Under the pieces are notes generated by a model that was given only the letters and a program-made list of their open reading frames with translations, made no database searches and had not been told where the DNA came from. From assembly GCF_000381025.1 (NCBI RefSeq), contig NZ_KB905828.1:48568-112567 (forward strand): a stretch of 64,000 bases of DNA. The letters are read 5' to 3'. Below are positions 54,438-62,950 of the stretch, one piece after another. How positions within the stretch are numbered: position 1 is the first letter of the stretch; each line of letters begins with the position of its first letter. The DNA comes from Streptomyces sulphureus DSM 40104 (GTDB lineage: Bacteria; Actinomycetota; Actinomycetes; Streptomycetales; Streptomycetaceae). The translations under genes and the position numbers were made by a program.

Positions 54438-55328
54438 GTGTACCCACACGTCGGGGTTGACGCCTCGGGCCTGGCTACGCTGCGCACGACAGTCGTCGAC
54501 CAACTGCGTGCATTCGTCCCCACCGCGTACGCCGTCCCGGCCCTGGCCGCCGCAGCCGCACCACCCGCACCTGTCCCCGCAGGCCCCCGATACGCCCTCG
54601 CCGACAGCGCACAGGGCACACAGGGAGCCGCCACCCAACCGACCGACCACGCCACCGCCAACGCCACCGCCGAAGCAGCGAGCCCCGGCACCGGCACCGC
54701 GGTGAGCGCACATCCGCCGACCGCCGCCCGCCGCCGCGGCCGCGCCGCCGCGAGCAGGCGCACCCCGGCCCAGGACGCCGACAGCCGCCGCATGATGGAG
54801 CTCGTCGAACGGGCCCAGTCCGGCGAGGCGGAAGCGTTCGGCCGGCTCTACGACCAGTACAGCGACACCGTCTACCGCTACATCTACTACCGCGTCGGCG
54901 GCCGGGCCACGGCCGAAGACCTCACCAGCGAGACCTTCCTGCGCGCACTGCGCCGGATCAGCACCTTCACCTGGCAGGGCAGGGACTTCGGCGCCTGGCT
55001 CGTCACCATCGCGAGGAACCTCGTGGCCGACCACTTCAAGTCCAGCCGTTTCCGTCTGGAAGTGACGACGGGCGAGATGCTCGACGCCAACGAGGTCGAG
55101 CGCTCGCCAGAGGAGTCCGTCCTCGAATCACTCTCCAACGCCTCCTTGCTCCAGGCCGTCCGTAGACTCAACCCCCAGCAACAGGAATGCGTCACGCTCC
55201 GTTTTCTCCAGGGCCTCTCGGTGGCCGAGACGGCGCGGATCATGCACAAGAACGAGGGCGCGATCAAAACCCTCCAGTACCGCGCCGTCCGCACCCTGGC
55301 GCGGCTGCTCCCGGACGACGTCCGCTGA
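54438..55328 (+). CDS. bldN: developmental ECF sigma factor BldN
   Basis: A 296-residue sigma factor that starts aerial development. An N-terminal extension (MYPHVGVDASGLATLRTTVV onwards, about 115 residues in total with an Ala/Pro-rich linker) precedes sigma-2 (EAEAFGRLYDQYSDTVYRYIYYRV, DLTSETFLRAL) and sigma-4 (LNPQQQECVTLRFLQGLSVAETARIM). The S. coelicolor protein is made as a proprotein with such an extension. GTG 54438 follows CTGGGAG. The partner anti-sigma gene rsbN lies downstream. The hairpin at 55384-55407 may end its transcript. Confidence 0.95.
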   Translation: MYPHVGVDASGLATLRTTVVDQLRAFVPTAYAVPALAAAAAPPAPVPAGPRYALADSAQGTQGAATQPTDHATANATAEAASPGTGTAVSAHPPTAARRRGRAAASRRTPAQDADSRRMMELVERAQSGEAEAFGRLYDQYSDTVYRYIYYRVGGRATAEDLTSETFLRALRRISTFTWQGRDFGAWLVTIARNLVADHFKSSRFRLEVTTGEMLDANEVERSPEESVLESLSNASLLQAVRRLNPQQQECVTLRFLQGLSVAETARIMHKNEGAIKTLQYRAVRTLARLLPDDVR

Positions 55329-55383
55329 GCACTCCCCGCCGCACCCGTAGGGCCCAACTTCCTTTCGCCGACCGCGGTTTGAG

Positions 55384-55407
55384 CTCCGGAGCCGATACGC
55401 TCCGGAG
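55384..55407 (+). terminator. hairpin terminator after bldN
   Basis: CTCCGGAG, eight bases, then CTCCGGAG again: the self-complementary octamers pair as a hairpin 55 bases after the bldN stop. A second CCGCGGG/CCCGCGG hairpin follows closely. Confidence 0.5.
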
Positions 55408-55442
55408 GGCCGCGGGCACCCGCGGTCACATCATCGTGGTTC

Positions 55443-55471
55443 CGTAACCCGACTGCTCCGCCGCTCGTTGT
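55443..55471 (+). promoter_or_regulatory. candidate sigma-BldN promoter of rsbN
   Basis: CGTAAC (55443-55448) and CGTTGT (55466-55471) are 17 bases apart, very close to the sigma-BldN consensus CGTAAC-N16-CGTTGA. It lies about 130 bases before rsbN, fitting the known autoregulation in which sigma-BldN drives its own anti-sigma factor. Confidence 0.65.
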
Positions 55472-55599
55472 GGGGGTTGCAGACTCCCCGCAGCCGCGGC
55501 ACGCCCCTCGCGCGCCCCACCGGAGCGCGTTCGGCTCGGCCGCACAACCACCCCTGTCTCGCGGGGAGTCGACCGTGTCGACGAGAGGAGGTGCCGCCT

Positions 55600-56832
55600 G
55601 TGATCGGATCGACCTCGACGGGCCGCCGGGCCCTCGCCTTCGCCGATGCCCTGGAGCGCGAGCTCACCGAGGGCACGGCGGTCGGCGAGGCCGGGCCCGG
55701 CACCGATGGTCCGGCGGCGCAGCAGTCCACCGCCGAGAGCCTGTCCCCCGGTCCGGACGGCGGCGTTCCGCTCGCCGTGGCGGCCCGTCTCGCCTCCGTC
55801 CCCCGGCCCGAGTTGGCCGAGGACGTCAAGGAGACCCAGCGCGCCGGCCTCGTCGCTGCGATGGAACGTGCCTACGCCGAGGCACCGGAGCCGTCCCTCC
55901 CCGCACAGCGCGACGCCCGCCCCGAGCCCGGCGGAGGCCCGCTCCACCGGCTGCGCCCCAAGTCCCGCTGGGGCAAAGGGATCGCGGTGGGCGGCCTCGG
56001 GCTCACCGTGGCCGCCGGCACGCTCGGCGGCGTCGCCGCCGCCAGCACCGGAGCGCTCCCCGGCGATTCGCTCTACGGGGTGAAGCGCGGGATGGAGGAC
56101 CTCCGCCTCGACCTCGCAAGGGACGACGCCGCCCGCGGCGCCCTCCTCCTCGACCACGCCTCCACACGCCTGCACGAGGCCCAACGCCTCCTCGAACGCG
56201 ACCGCAGCGGCCCCCTCGACGACTCCTCCGTCACCGAGATCCGCAGCGCCCTCTCCGGCATGCACGAGGAGGCGAAGGAGGGCCACCACCTCCTCAGCTC
56301 CGCCTACCGCCGGGACGGCGACATCGCCCGCATCCGCTCCCTCTCCGCCTTCGCGGGCCAGCACCGCTCGGGCTGGGCCCGCGTCGAAGAGCGCCTCCCG
56401 CAGCAACTCAGCGACGTGAGCAGGGAGGTGAACTCCGTCTTCGACGCCATGGACGATGAGGTCCGCCCCCTGCGCTCCCTCCTCCCGCGCGAGGACGACC
56501 ACGCACCCCCCGAGCACAGGCGCGGCACAGGCGACCGCACAGGCGAAGAAGCGCCCTCCCCGCCGCCGACCCCTCGCTCCTCCGACGATGCAGGCGGCCG
56601 CACAGGGGACCACGGCGAAGCCGAAGAGCCTTCCCCCACCGACGGCTCCGGGCACGAGGAGGGCCTGCTCGGCGGCCCGGGCGTCCTCGTCCCCGACCGC
56701 GACGAGGACGACGAGTCCCCGTCCCAGCAGGAGCCCCGGCCCGAAGGCCCGTCGGGCCCCGCCCCCGAACTCACCGTCCCGCCGATCCTCCCCGACGTGC
56801 TCCCGGGGCTCGGTCTCGGCGACAAGGAGTAG
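55600..56832 (+). CDS. rsbN: anti-sigma factor RsbN (DUF5667)
   Basis: A 410-residue membrane-spanning regulator. The cytosolic N-terminus (about 125 residues, beginning VIGSTSTGRRALAFADALE) should bind sigma-BldN. One transmembrane helix follows near residues 130-155 (GIAVGGLGLTVAAGTLGGVAAA). The extracellular DUF5667 part begins TGALPGDSLYGVKRGMEDLRLDLARDD and the last 110 residues are Pro/Glu/Asp-rich and disordered. GTG 55600 has AGGAGG eight bases upstream. Releasing BldN permits chaplin and rodlin expression in related species. Confidence 0.93.
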   Translation: MIGSTSTGRRALAFADALERELTEGTAVGEAGPGTDGPAAQQSTAESLSPGPDGGVPLAVAARLASVPRPELAEDVKETQRAGLVAAMERAYAEAPEPSLPAQRDARPEPGGGPLHRLRPKSRWGKGIAVGGLGLTVAAGTLGGVAAASTGALPGDSLYGVKRGMEDLRLDLARDDAARGALLLDHASTRLHEAQRLLERDRSGPLDDSSVTEIRSALSGMHEEAKEGHHLLSSAYRRDGDIARIRSLSAFAGQHRSGWARVEERLPQQLSDVSREVNSVFDAMDDEVRPLRSLLPREDDHAPPEHRRGTGDRTGEEAPSPPPTPRSSDDAGGRTGDHGEAEEPSPTDGSGHEEGLLGGPGVLVPDRDEDDESPSQQEPRPEGPSGPAPELTVPPILPDVLPGLGLGDKE

Positions 56833-56859
56833 CGCGGCGCGCGAAGAGCCGCCGCCGGC

Positions 56860-57963
56860 TCAGAAGAAGACCGAGCGGCGGCCCACGAGCAGCTTGTAGA
56901 GCGTGTGTTGGATCGTCTCGCGCACCTGGTCGGTGAGGTTGAACAGCAGCATCGGGTCCTCCGCCGCCTCGGGCGCGTACCCGTCGGTGGGGAGCGGCTC
57001 CCCGAACTGGATCGTCCACTTCGTCGGCAGCGGTACCGCGCCCAGCGGTCCGAGCCAGGGGAAGGTCGGCGTCACCGGAAAGTACGGGACGCCGAGCAGC
57101 CGTGCGAGCGTACGGGAGTTGCCCACCATCGGGTAGATCTCCTCCGCACCCACCACCGAGCACGGCACGATGGGCGCGCCCGTCCGCAACGCCGTGGAGA
57201 CGAAGCCGCCCCGCCCGAACCTCTGCAGCTTGTACCGCTCGGCGAACGGCTTCCCCAGCCCCTTGAACCCCTCGGGCATCACACCGACGAGTTCGCCGCG
57301 CTCCAGAAGCGCCCCTGCGTCCTCGGCACAGGCGAGCGTGTGCCCCGCCTTGCGCGCCAACTCCCCGACGACGGGCAGCACGAAGACGAGGTCGGCACCG
57401 AGGAGCCGCAGCGTGCGATCGGCCGGATGGTGGTCGTGGACGGCGACCTGGAGCATGAGCCCGTCGAGCGGCAGCGTCCCCGAGTGGTTGGAGACGATCA
57501 GCGCTGCGCCCTCGTCCGGTATGTTCTCCAGGCCGCGCACCTCGACGCGGAAGTACTTCTCGTACAGGGGGCGCAGGAGCGACATCAGCACCTGGTCGGT
57601 GAGTTCGCGGTCGTAGCCGAAGTCGTCGACCTCGTACTCGCCGGTGAGCCGCCGCCGCAGGAAGGCGAGCCCGTGCGCGGCGCGGTCCTCCCAGTCGGAG
57701 CCGAGCAGCCGCTCGAGCATGCTCGGTTCTGACACTTCGGTTGCGGGCGTCGCCTCTCCCCGCCCCTCGTTCGGGGGAACGGGTTCTCCTTCCGAACGTG
57801 ACTGCTCCGGCACGGACTTGAGCGGACCTTCGCCGGGAGTCGACCGCCGCGTGGACGTGCCGCTCCCCCTCTCGCCCCCTTCGGTGCGCATGCGACGCTC
57901 CCGCCCCGTACCGCGGCCCCGACCGCGGTCGTCGTCGAACGGAATCACCTTCGCATCAGCCAC
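56860..57963 (-). CDS. lysophospholipid acyltransferase family protein
   Basis: A 367-residue PlsC-fold acyltransferase. After a disordered, Arg/Glu-rich N-terminus of about 90 residues comes the acyltransferase domain. Its catalytic block is SNHSGTLPLDG, with His and Asp separated by six residues rather than the four of classical NHX4D. Then come VGVMPEGFKGLGKP and APIVPCSVVGAEEIYP. Actinobacterial relatives acylate glycerolipids or other polar acceptors at the membrane. GTG 57963 has GGAGG upstream and follows the SDR gene by 13 bases. Confidence 0.87.
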   Translation of the reverse strand: MADAKVIPFDDDRGRGRGTGRERRMRTEGGERGSGTSTRRSTPGEGPLKSVPEQSRSEGEPVPPNEGRGEATPATEVSEPSMLERLLGSDWEDRAAHGLAFLRRRLTGEYEVDDFGYDRELTDQVLMSLLRPLYEKYFRVEVRGLENIPDEGAALIVSNHSGTLPLDGLMLQVAVHDHHPADRTLRLLGADLVFVLPVVGELARKAGHTLACAEDAGALLERGELVGVMPEGFKGLGKPFAERYKLQRFGRGGFVSTALRTGAPIVPCSVVGAEEIYPMVGNSRTLARLLGVPYFPVTPTFPWLGPLGAVPLPTKWTIQFGEPLPTDGYAPEAAEDPMLLFNLTDQVRETIQHTLYKLLVGRRSVFF

Positions 57964-57976
57964 TTCGACGCACCTC

Positions 57977-59008
57977 CTACCCCTCCTTGCGCCCGGGCAG
58001 CAGCCCGGCGAACAGGTCCACGGCACCGGCCAGCCGCTGCGGCGGAACCGGTCCGGACCCTCGCCTCCGCAGGAACGCCTCCAACACCTCGGCCGTGCTC
58101 CGCCGCGCGGTGAAGCCGAGCACCTCCCGCGCGTGCCCCGTCGCCACCGCGCCCCCGTGCGTCAGCACGTCGACGAGCTCCGCCGGCAGATCGGGCGCTC
58201 CGGCGGCACGCAGTGCGGCGCCCGACCACCCCAGCGCCGGAAGCGGCAGCGGCAGCGTCGGACGCCCCAACCGGCGTGCGCACTGCGAGAGAAGGAGCAC
58301 GCCGTCACCGGCGATGTTGAACGTCCCCGCGGGCCCGTCGGGTGCGAGTACCCGGTGGAGCGCGCCGAGCACGTCCTCTTCGTGCACGAACTGGAGCCGC
58401 GGATCGTGCCCGAGCACCGTCGGAAGGACGGGCAGCGAGAAGTAGCCGGCGAGCGGGGCCTCCCGAGCCGACCCCAACTCGTGGGCGAAACGCAGCACCG
58501 AGACCGCGACGTCGGGCCTGCGCCGCGCGAACCCGCGGACGTACCCTTCCGCCTCGACCGCGTCCCTGGCGAACCCGCCGCGCGGCAGGGCCCTCGAGCG
58601 CATCGTCTCGTCGAAGAGCGCGGGGTCACGCGGCGCCGAACCGTAGACGCCCGTGGTCGACTTCACGACGAGCCGCCGCAGTGCCGGCGCCTTCTGGCAC
58701 GCTCCGAGTAGCTGCATCGTCCCGATGACGTTGGTCTCCTTGACCGCGGTGCGCGAACGCCCGAGCGGCGACGGCGTCCCCTGCAAATCCAGGTGGACGA
58801 CGGTGTCGACGCCGTGCCCAGCGAGCACGCCGGCGATCGCGGGCTGCCGTATGTCGAGCCGGACGAACTCCGCGGCCCCGAGCGGATGTACGGGCTGCCG
58901 CAGGTCGACGGCGACGACCCGCTCCACCTCTTCCGAGTCCTGGAGACTGCGGATGAAGGCACCGGCGCTCGCACGTGCCGCCCCGGTGACGAGTACGACC
59001 CTGCCCAA
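57977..59008 (-). CDS. NAD-dependent epimerase/SDR family protein
   Basis: A 343-residue extended SDR. The N-terminal Rossmann motif is VVLVTGAARASAGAF, a degenerate GXXGXXG, and the strand-2 Asp lies in VVAVDLRQP. The expected catalytic Tyr region reads KSTTGVYGSAPRDP, and the usual YXXXK is not obvious, so activity is uncertain. TTG 59008 is the likely start: AGGGAGGGG lies just before it and it places the Rossmann strand at the terminus. It forms an operon with the acyltransferase, an arrangement conserved beside bldN/rsbN. Confidence 0.83.
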   Translation of the reverse strand: MGRVVLVTGAARASAGAFIRSLQDSEEVERVVAVDLRQPVHPLGAAEFVRLDIRQPAIAGVLAGHGVDTVVHLDLQGTPSPLGRSRTAVKETNVIGTMQLLGACQKAPALRRLVVKSTTGVYGSAPRDPALFDETMRSRALPRGGFARDAVEAEGYVRGFARRRPDVAVSVLRFAHELGSAREAPLAGYFSLPVLPTVLGHDPRLQFVHEEDVLGALHRVLAPDGPAGTFNIAGDGVLLLSQCARRLGRPTLPLPLPALGWSGAALRAAGAPDLPAELVDVLTHGGAVATGHAREVLGFTARRSTAEVLEAFLRRRGSGPVPPQRLAGAVDLFAGLLPGRKEG

Positions 59009-59157
59009 GGCCCCTCCCTGAAGGCTGCTCCCTGGTCCCCACCGACGCGGCGCCACGCCCTCACAGGCGCCCGCCGGGTGCGCCCACGGTACCGATCGGG
59101 TGTGGCACCCCGGTGACGGAAGGCGTCTGCGGGCGGACTTCCCCCTGGAGCGACGAA

Positions 59158-59199
59158 CGCCGCCCTCCCCGACACCGAGCGGTGCGGGAAAGGGCGGCG
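59158..59199 (-). terminator. hairpin terminator after bS22 gene
   Basis: CGCCGCCCT and AGGGCGGCG form a nine-base stem enclosing a second small stem CACCG/CGGTG, 21 bases past the bS22 stop. Confidence 0.6.
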
Positions 59200-59220
59200 A
59201 TCAACGACGTCGGTGCGCGC

Positions 59221-59319
59221 TCACTTCTTGTTGCGACGCTGCACGCGCGTGCGCTTCAGCAGCTTGCGGTGCTTCTTCTTCGCCATCCGCTTGCGCCGCT
59301 TCTTGATGACAGAACCCAC
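59221..59319 (-). CDS. small basic ribosomal protein bS22 (AURKAIP1/COX24 type)
   Basis: A 32-residue, extremely basic protein (MGSVIKKRRKRMAKKKHRKL then LKRTRVQRRNKK), identical in style to the actinobacterial 30S protein bS22, also annotated as AURKAIP1/COX24 domain. GTG 59319 follows GAGGGTTGTC. A hairpin lies directly downstream. Identification by sequence is strong despite the tiny size. Confidence 0.92.
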   Translation of the reverse strand: MGSVIKKRRKRMAKKKHRKLLKRTRVQRRNKK

Positions 59320-59474
59320 GACAACCCTCGCTCACGCGATGCGACCCCGCCTCATGGGCGGGGGCGACTCATTTCGAATCACTCGGTGCGGGGCGTCCGA
59401 GCCCACACGACCTACACAGGGCCAGCCTACCCGGCACCGGGGAGTGCTCGTTAACCGAGGGTCGCCGGAGGAAC

Positions 59475-59499
59475 GGGTGCGGTCCGGCTGACCGCACCC
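59475..59499 (-). terminator. hairpin terminator after excisionase-like gene
   Basis: GGGTGCGGTC-CGGCT-GACCGCACCC: a perfect ten-base stem with five-base loop, 25 bases past the stop at 59524. Confidence 0.75.
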
Positions 59500-59523
59500 G
59501 CACTCTGCGAGCGCCGCTGAACG

Positions 59524-59733
59524 TCAGGCGCTCTCCACCCCCACGTAGGACTCCTGGAGGTACTCGTGCACGGCCTTTTCCGGAACCCGGAAGGACCGGC
59601 CGACCCTGATCGCAGGCAGATGACCGCTGTGCACCAAGCGGTACACGGTCATCTTGGAGACTCGCATCACCGAGGCGACTTCCGCCACGGTCAGGAACAC
59701 GACCTCGTTGAGAGGTCCCTTACCAGCAGCCAT
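59524..59733 (-). CDS. excisionase/MerR-like helix-turn-helix DNA-binding protein
   Basis: A 69-residue protein made of one winged HTH: VVFLTVAEVASVMRVSKMTV, YRLVHSGHLPAIRVGRSFRV and PEKAVHEYLQ. This is the excisionase-family (HTH_17) fold. A close relative sits in the same bldN-rsbN neighbourhood of S. coelicolor and has been tied to development, but it is distinct from BldC. ATG 59733 follows AGGTGTGAC and comes one base after the stop of a 20-codon upstream frame. Confidence 0.88.
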   Translation of the reverse strand: MAAGKGPLNEVVFLTVAEVASVMRVSKMTVYRLVHSGHLPAIRVGRSFRVPEKAVHEYLQESYVGVESA

Positions 59734-59734
59734 G

Positions 59735-59797
59735 TCACACCTGAACCTTCCGCACATGTCGGGCACCGGCTTCCCCTCCGGTGACTCCTGGTCGCAT
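59735..59797 (-). CDS. 20-codon upstream open reading frame
   Basis: MRPGVTGGEAGARHVRKVQV, with GGGGAGGAG five bases before its ATG, a stronger ribosome-binding site than that of the downstream gene. Its TGA ends one base before the ATG of the excisionase-like gene, so ribosomes finishing the uORF would be placed on that start. It may be a translational-coupling leader. Confidence 0.45.
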   Translation of the reverse strand: MRPGVTGGEAGARHVRKVQV

Positions 59798-60561
59798 GTG
59801 CGCTCCTCCCCAGATTAGGGGCGGGTGATGCAAGTGGTGAAGAGGAGTAGCGTTCAGCACGCTTCTGGGACAGACACGCTCGATTGAGTACATAGCGAGT
59901 AAGCGCACGGTAGTAACCGAACCGCACCGCGTCATCAACCGGAACCGGCACACGCCCCGCACCCGCCCACCGCCCGACCGACTCCCGCTCTTCCCCTACC
60001 CTTGCCCGGCCCTCCGCCAACCGGCTCCGACCAGCGAGTTTTCCACGTGCACCGCTCTGAACTCCCACCGGACGAGGGCGAGTTGCCACCGCGCTCCGGG
60101 AACTTCCCCGCCACGAACAGGAGGCTTCCGACGCGCCCGTACCGCACCGCGTCGTACCGCCCCCGGGTCCCCGCCGAGCCCGCACCGGGACTCTCCGTGC
60201 GTAGCTCCGGTTGTACGGGCGTACTCGGAATCGGGTCGTTATGTCGACACGTCTGCCCGTCGCTGATCCTAGTACACCGCAGCAGAGTGCCGAGGACGAT
60301 GAGTCCCATGTGGCGTAGCGGCCCGGGAGTCGACGCGCGTGCCCGCTCCGCCCCGCGTCCCACGCCGCTCGCCGCTCGCCGCACACGAGCCCGCGCACCG
60401 GGCTTCACCGTCGCAACGGCCCGACGCCGGAGGCTCGTTGCCGGTCACTTTCCCCGGATCGGGTGACGCACCACACCGGCGAACATCCCAACTCGACGGG
60501 TCCGCCGCCACGTTCGCAGCTCCACTCCAGCCCGCGCCGAGGCCCCGTTCAACAGCCGCGC
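59798..60561. other. long intergenic region
   Basis: About 760 bases without a supported gene. Its right end abuts the acuC stop. The 59800-59940 part is AT-rich for this genome and should hold the promoter of the excisionase-like gene; it includes the repeated motif GAGTAC/GAGTAA. A TAGGAT element occurs near 60270 on the minus strand. Longer frames in the region lack normal codon-position bias. Confidence 0.5.
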
Positions 60562-61740
60562 CTACGGCAGGAGTCCGTGCGCGGGAAAAACGGCCCGCCG
60601 CACCCGCACCACGGCCCGATCGAGCGCCTCCGCCGGGTCGTACCCCGACTCCCAACTCCGCCAGGTGACTTCGACACCGTCGGTCATCCGGCGCGGCTCA
60701 AGCACCTCACCGGTCCGCGCGTACACCTCGGCAAGCCAGTCGGCCGGCACCTCGGTCCCCGGCTCGACGGGCGCACCCGCGGCCAGCCCCACCAGATGCG
60801 TCCAGGTCCGCGGCACCACCTCCACGACCGCGTACCCTCCGCCGCCGAGCGCGAGCCACCTGCCTCCGGCGAACTCGTGGGCCCAGCCGTGGCACGACTC
60901 GGCCGCAGCCCGTTGTGCGTCCACGCTCACGCCCAGGTGAGCCAGCGGGTCGTCGACGTGGGTGTCCGCACCGTGCTGCGTCACCAGCACCTCCGGAGCG
61001 AAAGCCCGGAGCAGCTCCGGCACCACCGCGTGCATCGCGCGCAGCCATCCGGCGTCCGAAGTCCCCGCAGGCAGCGGCAGGTTGATGGACGTGCCCTCCG
61101 CGTTGGCGCCACCGGTCTCCTCCGGCCAGCCCGTGCCGGGGAAGAGCGTGCCGGGGTCCTCGTGGACGGAGATCGTCAGCACCCGGGGGTCGTCCCAGAA
61201 CGCAGCTTGCACACCGTCCCCGTGGTGCACGTCGGTGTCGACGTACGCCACGCGCTCGGCGCCCATCTCCAGCAGACGCGCGACCGCGAGAGCCGCATCG
61301 TTGTACACGCAGAACCCCGAGGCGCCGCCCGGCATCGCGTGGTGGAGGCCGCCGCTGAAGTTCACCGCGTGCTCGGCCTCCCCTCGCCATACCGCTTCCG
61401 CCGCGGCGACCGACATCCCCGCGATCAGCGCCGAGGCGTCGTGCATACCGGGGAAGGCCGGATCGTCGATCGTCCCGAGGCCGTACTCTCCGCGGGCCGA
61501 CGCGGGATCGGCCGCCGCCTTGCGCACCGCGTCGATATAGTCCTGCCGGTGCACGAGCCGCAGCGTCGAGTCACCGGCCGCCGGCACCGAGCGCACCCGC
61601 AACTCCGGGGCGCGGGGCAGGACCAGGGCCTCCGCGAGACGCATCGTCAGGGCGAGCCGGACGGGGTCCATCGGATGTCCCGGACCGAAGTCGTAGGCGG
61701 TGACCGCCTCATTCCACATCAGCTGCGCGCGACCGCTCAT
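60562..61740 (-). CDS. acuC: AcuC-type histone deacetylase-family enzyme
   Basis: A 392-residue zinc-dependent deacetylase. Active-site motifs: GLHHAMPGGASGFCVYND (tandem His), VAYVDTDVHHGDGVQ (zinc-binding Asp and His), VTQHGADTHVDDPLAHL and LALGGGGYAV. AcuC removes acetyl groups from lysines, classically activating acetyl-CoA synthetase. ATG 61740 is preferred; a GTG three codons upstream is possible. The start lies inside the 3' end of the MFS gene (32-base overlap), so the two are cotranscribed. Confidence 0.93.
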   Translation of the reverse strand: MSGRAQLMWNEAVTAYDFGPGHPMDPVRLALTMRLAEALVLPRAPELRVRSVPAAGDSTLRLVHRQDYIDAVRKAAADPASARGEYGLGTIDDPAFPGMHDASALIAGMSVAAAEAVWRGEAEHAVNFSGGLHHAMPGGASGFCVYNDAALAVARLLEMGAERVAYVDTDVHHGDGVQAAFWDDPRVLTISVHEDPGTLFPGTGWPEETGGANAEGTSINLPLPAGTSDAGWLRAMHAVVPELLRAFAPEVLVTQHGADTHVDDPLAHLGVSVDAQRAAAESCHGWAHEFAGGRWLALGGGGYAVVEVVPRTWTHLVGLAAGAPVEPGTEVPADWLAEVYARTGEVLEPRRMTDGVEVTWRSWESGYDPAEALDRAVVRVRRAVFPAHGLLP

Positions 61741-62905
61741 GCCGCTCACCGTATCCGCCGCCCACTCCCTCGAACGAGCGCGCGTACCCCAATGTCACCA
61801 GTACGAGCACCATCGGGATCAGCATCGCGCCGCGATAGCTCCACACGTCCCCGACGGCCCCCACCAACGGCGAACCGACGAGGAAACCCACGTAGTTGAA
61901 GATGTTCAACCGTGCCACCGCGGCGTCCGAGGCCCCGGGGAAGAGCCTGCCCGCTGCTGCGAACGTCTGCGGCACGAGCACGCAGAGGCCCAGCCCCAGC
62001 GCAGTGAACCCGGCCATCCCAGCCCAGGCACCCGGGGCTCCCGCCACCACCGCGAACCCCAGCGCGGCCAGAACCGTCCCCGCACGCACGACAGCCACCG
62101 CGCCGAAACGCCGCACCCCGAGGTCCCCGACCGCGCGGCCCAGCAGCGTCGTCACCATGTAGACGTTGTAGGGCACCGTGGCCAACTGCTCGGAACCCCC
62201 GAGCACGTCGTGCAGGTACTTGGCGCTCCAGTTGGAGACGGTCGAGTCACCGATGTACGCGAACGACATCACGAAGCAGAGCGGCAGCAGCAGCCGCATC
62301 CCCGGCCCGACGCCCTCGGGCTGCGTAACCGGAGCATCCTCAGCAGGAGCGTCCCGGTACCACCGGCTCGCCACCAACGCAGCCGGCACGGCCACGAGCA
62401 CCACGGGCCCGTACAACTCCGCCAGCCCCCACGCCCAGTGGGCCCCGCACCACGCCAACGAAGCGCCCACGATCCCGCCAAGACTGTAGGCAGCGTGGAA
62501 CCCCAGCATGATGCTTCGCCCGTACTCGCGCTGCAAGCTGACACCGAGCATGTTCATCGACGCATCGAGAGCACCCACGAAGAGCCCGAACGCGCCGAGT
62601 ACGAGGCACAGTTGCACGAGCCCGTCGAACGCGCCGACCCCCAGCAGCGCCAGCCCCACGACCGGCTGCGCCCACCGCAGCACGACGCTCGGCCGCACCC
62701 TCCGCACAACCCGCTCGGTGCAGACGCTCCCCACCCCGGCCAACACCGGCACCGCAGCAAGAAAGGCCGGCAACACGGCGTCCGACAGCTCGTACCGATC
62801 CTGCACCGCAGGGATACGCGTCACCAGAAGAGCAAAAACGACGCCCTGCGCGAAGAAGGCAACAGCAAGGGATATCCGCCCACGAGAGCGCCGCGTACGT
62901 GACAT
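61709..62905 (-). CDS. MFS transporter
   Basis: A 398-residue protein with twelve predicted membrane helices. Segments such as GALDASMNMLGVSLQREYGRS, MLGFHAAYSLGGIVGASLA and FNYVGFLVGSPLVGAVGD match the subgroup that includes fucose/sugar-like and efflux carriers (YbjJ type). The substrate is unknown. The 3' end overlaps acuC. Confidence 0.9.
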   Translation of the reverse strand: MSRTRRSRGRISLAVAFFAQGVVFALLVTRIPAVQDRYELSDAVLPAFLAAVPVLAGVGSVCTERVVRRVRPSVVLRWAQPVVGLALLGVGAFDGLVQLCLVLGAFGLFVGALDASMNMLGVSLQREYGRSIMLGFHAAYSLGGIVGASLAWCGAHWAWGLAELYGPVVLVAVPAALVASRWYRDAPAEDAPVTQPEGVGPGMRLLLPLCFVMSFAYIGDSTVSNWSAKYLHDVLGGSEQLATVPYNVYMVTTLLGRAVGDLGVRRFGAVAVVRAGTVLAALGFAVVAGAPGAWAGMAGFTALGLGLCVLVPQTFAAAGRLFPGASDAAVARLNIFNYVGFLVGSPLVGAVGDVWSYRGAMLIPMVLVLVTLGYARSFEGVGGGYGERHERSRAADVE

Positions 62906-62950
62906 GAACGCACCCTAGAAGCGGGAGTGGTTCACCGACAGATGTAGCGC

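Noticed and set aside
60002..60466. Possible gene in the long gap before acuC
   Set aside because: Poor codon-position bias, no ribosome-binding site, and a low-complexity basic translation.
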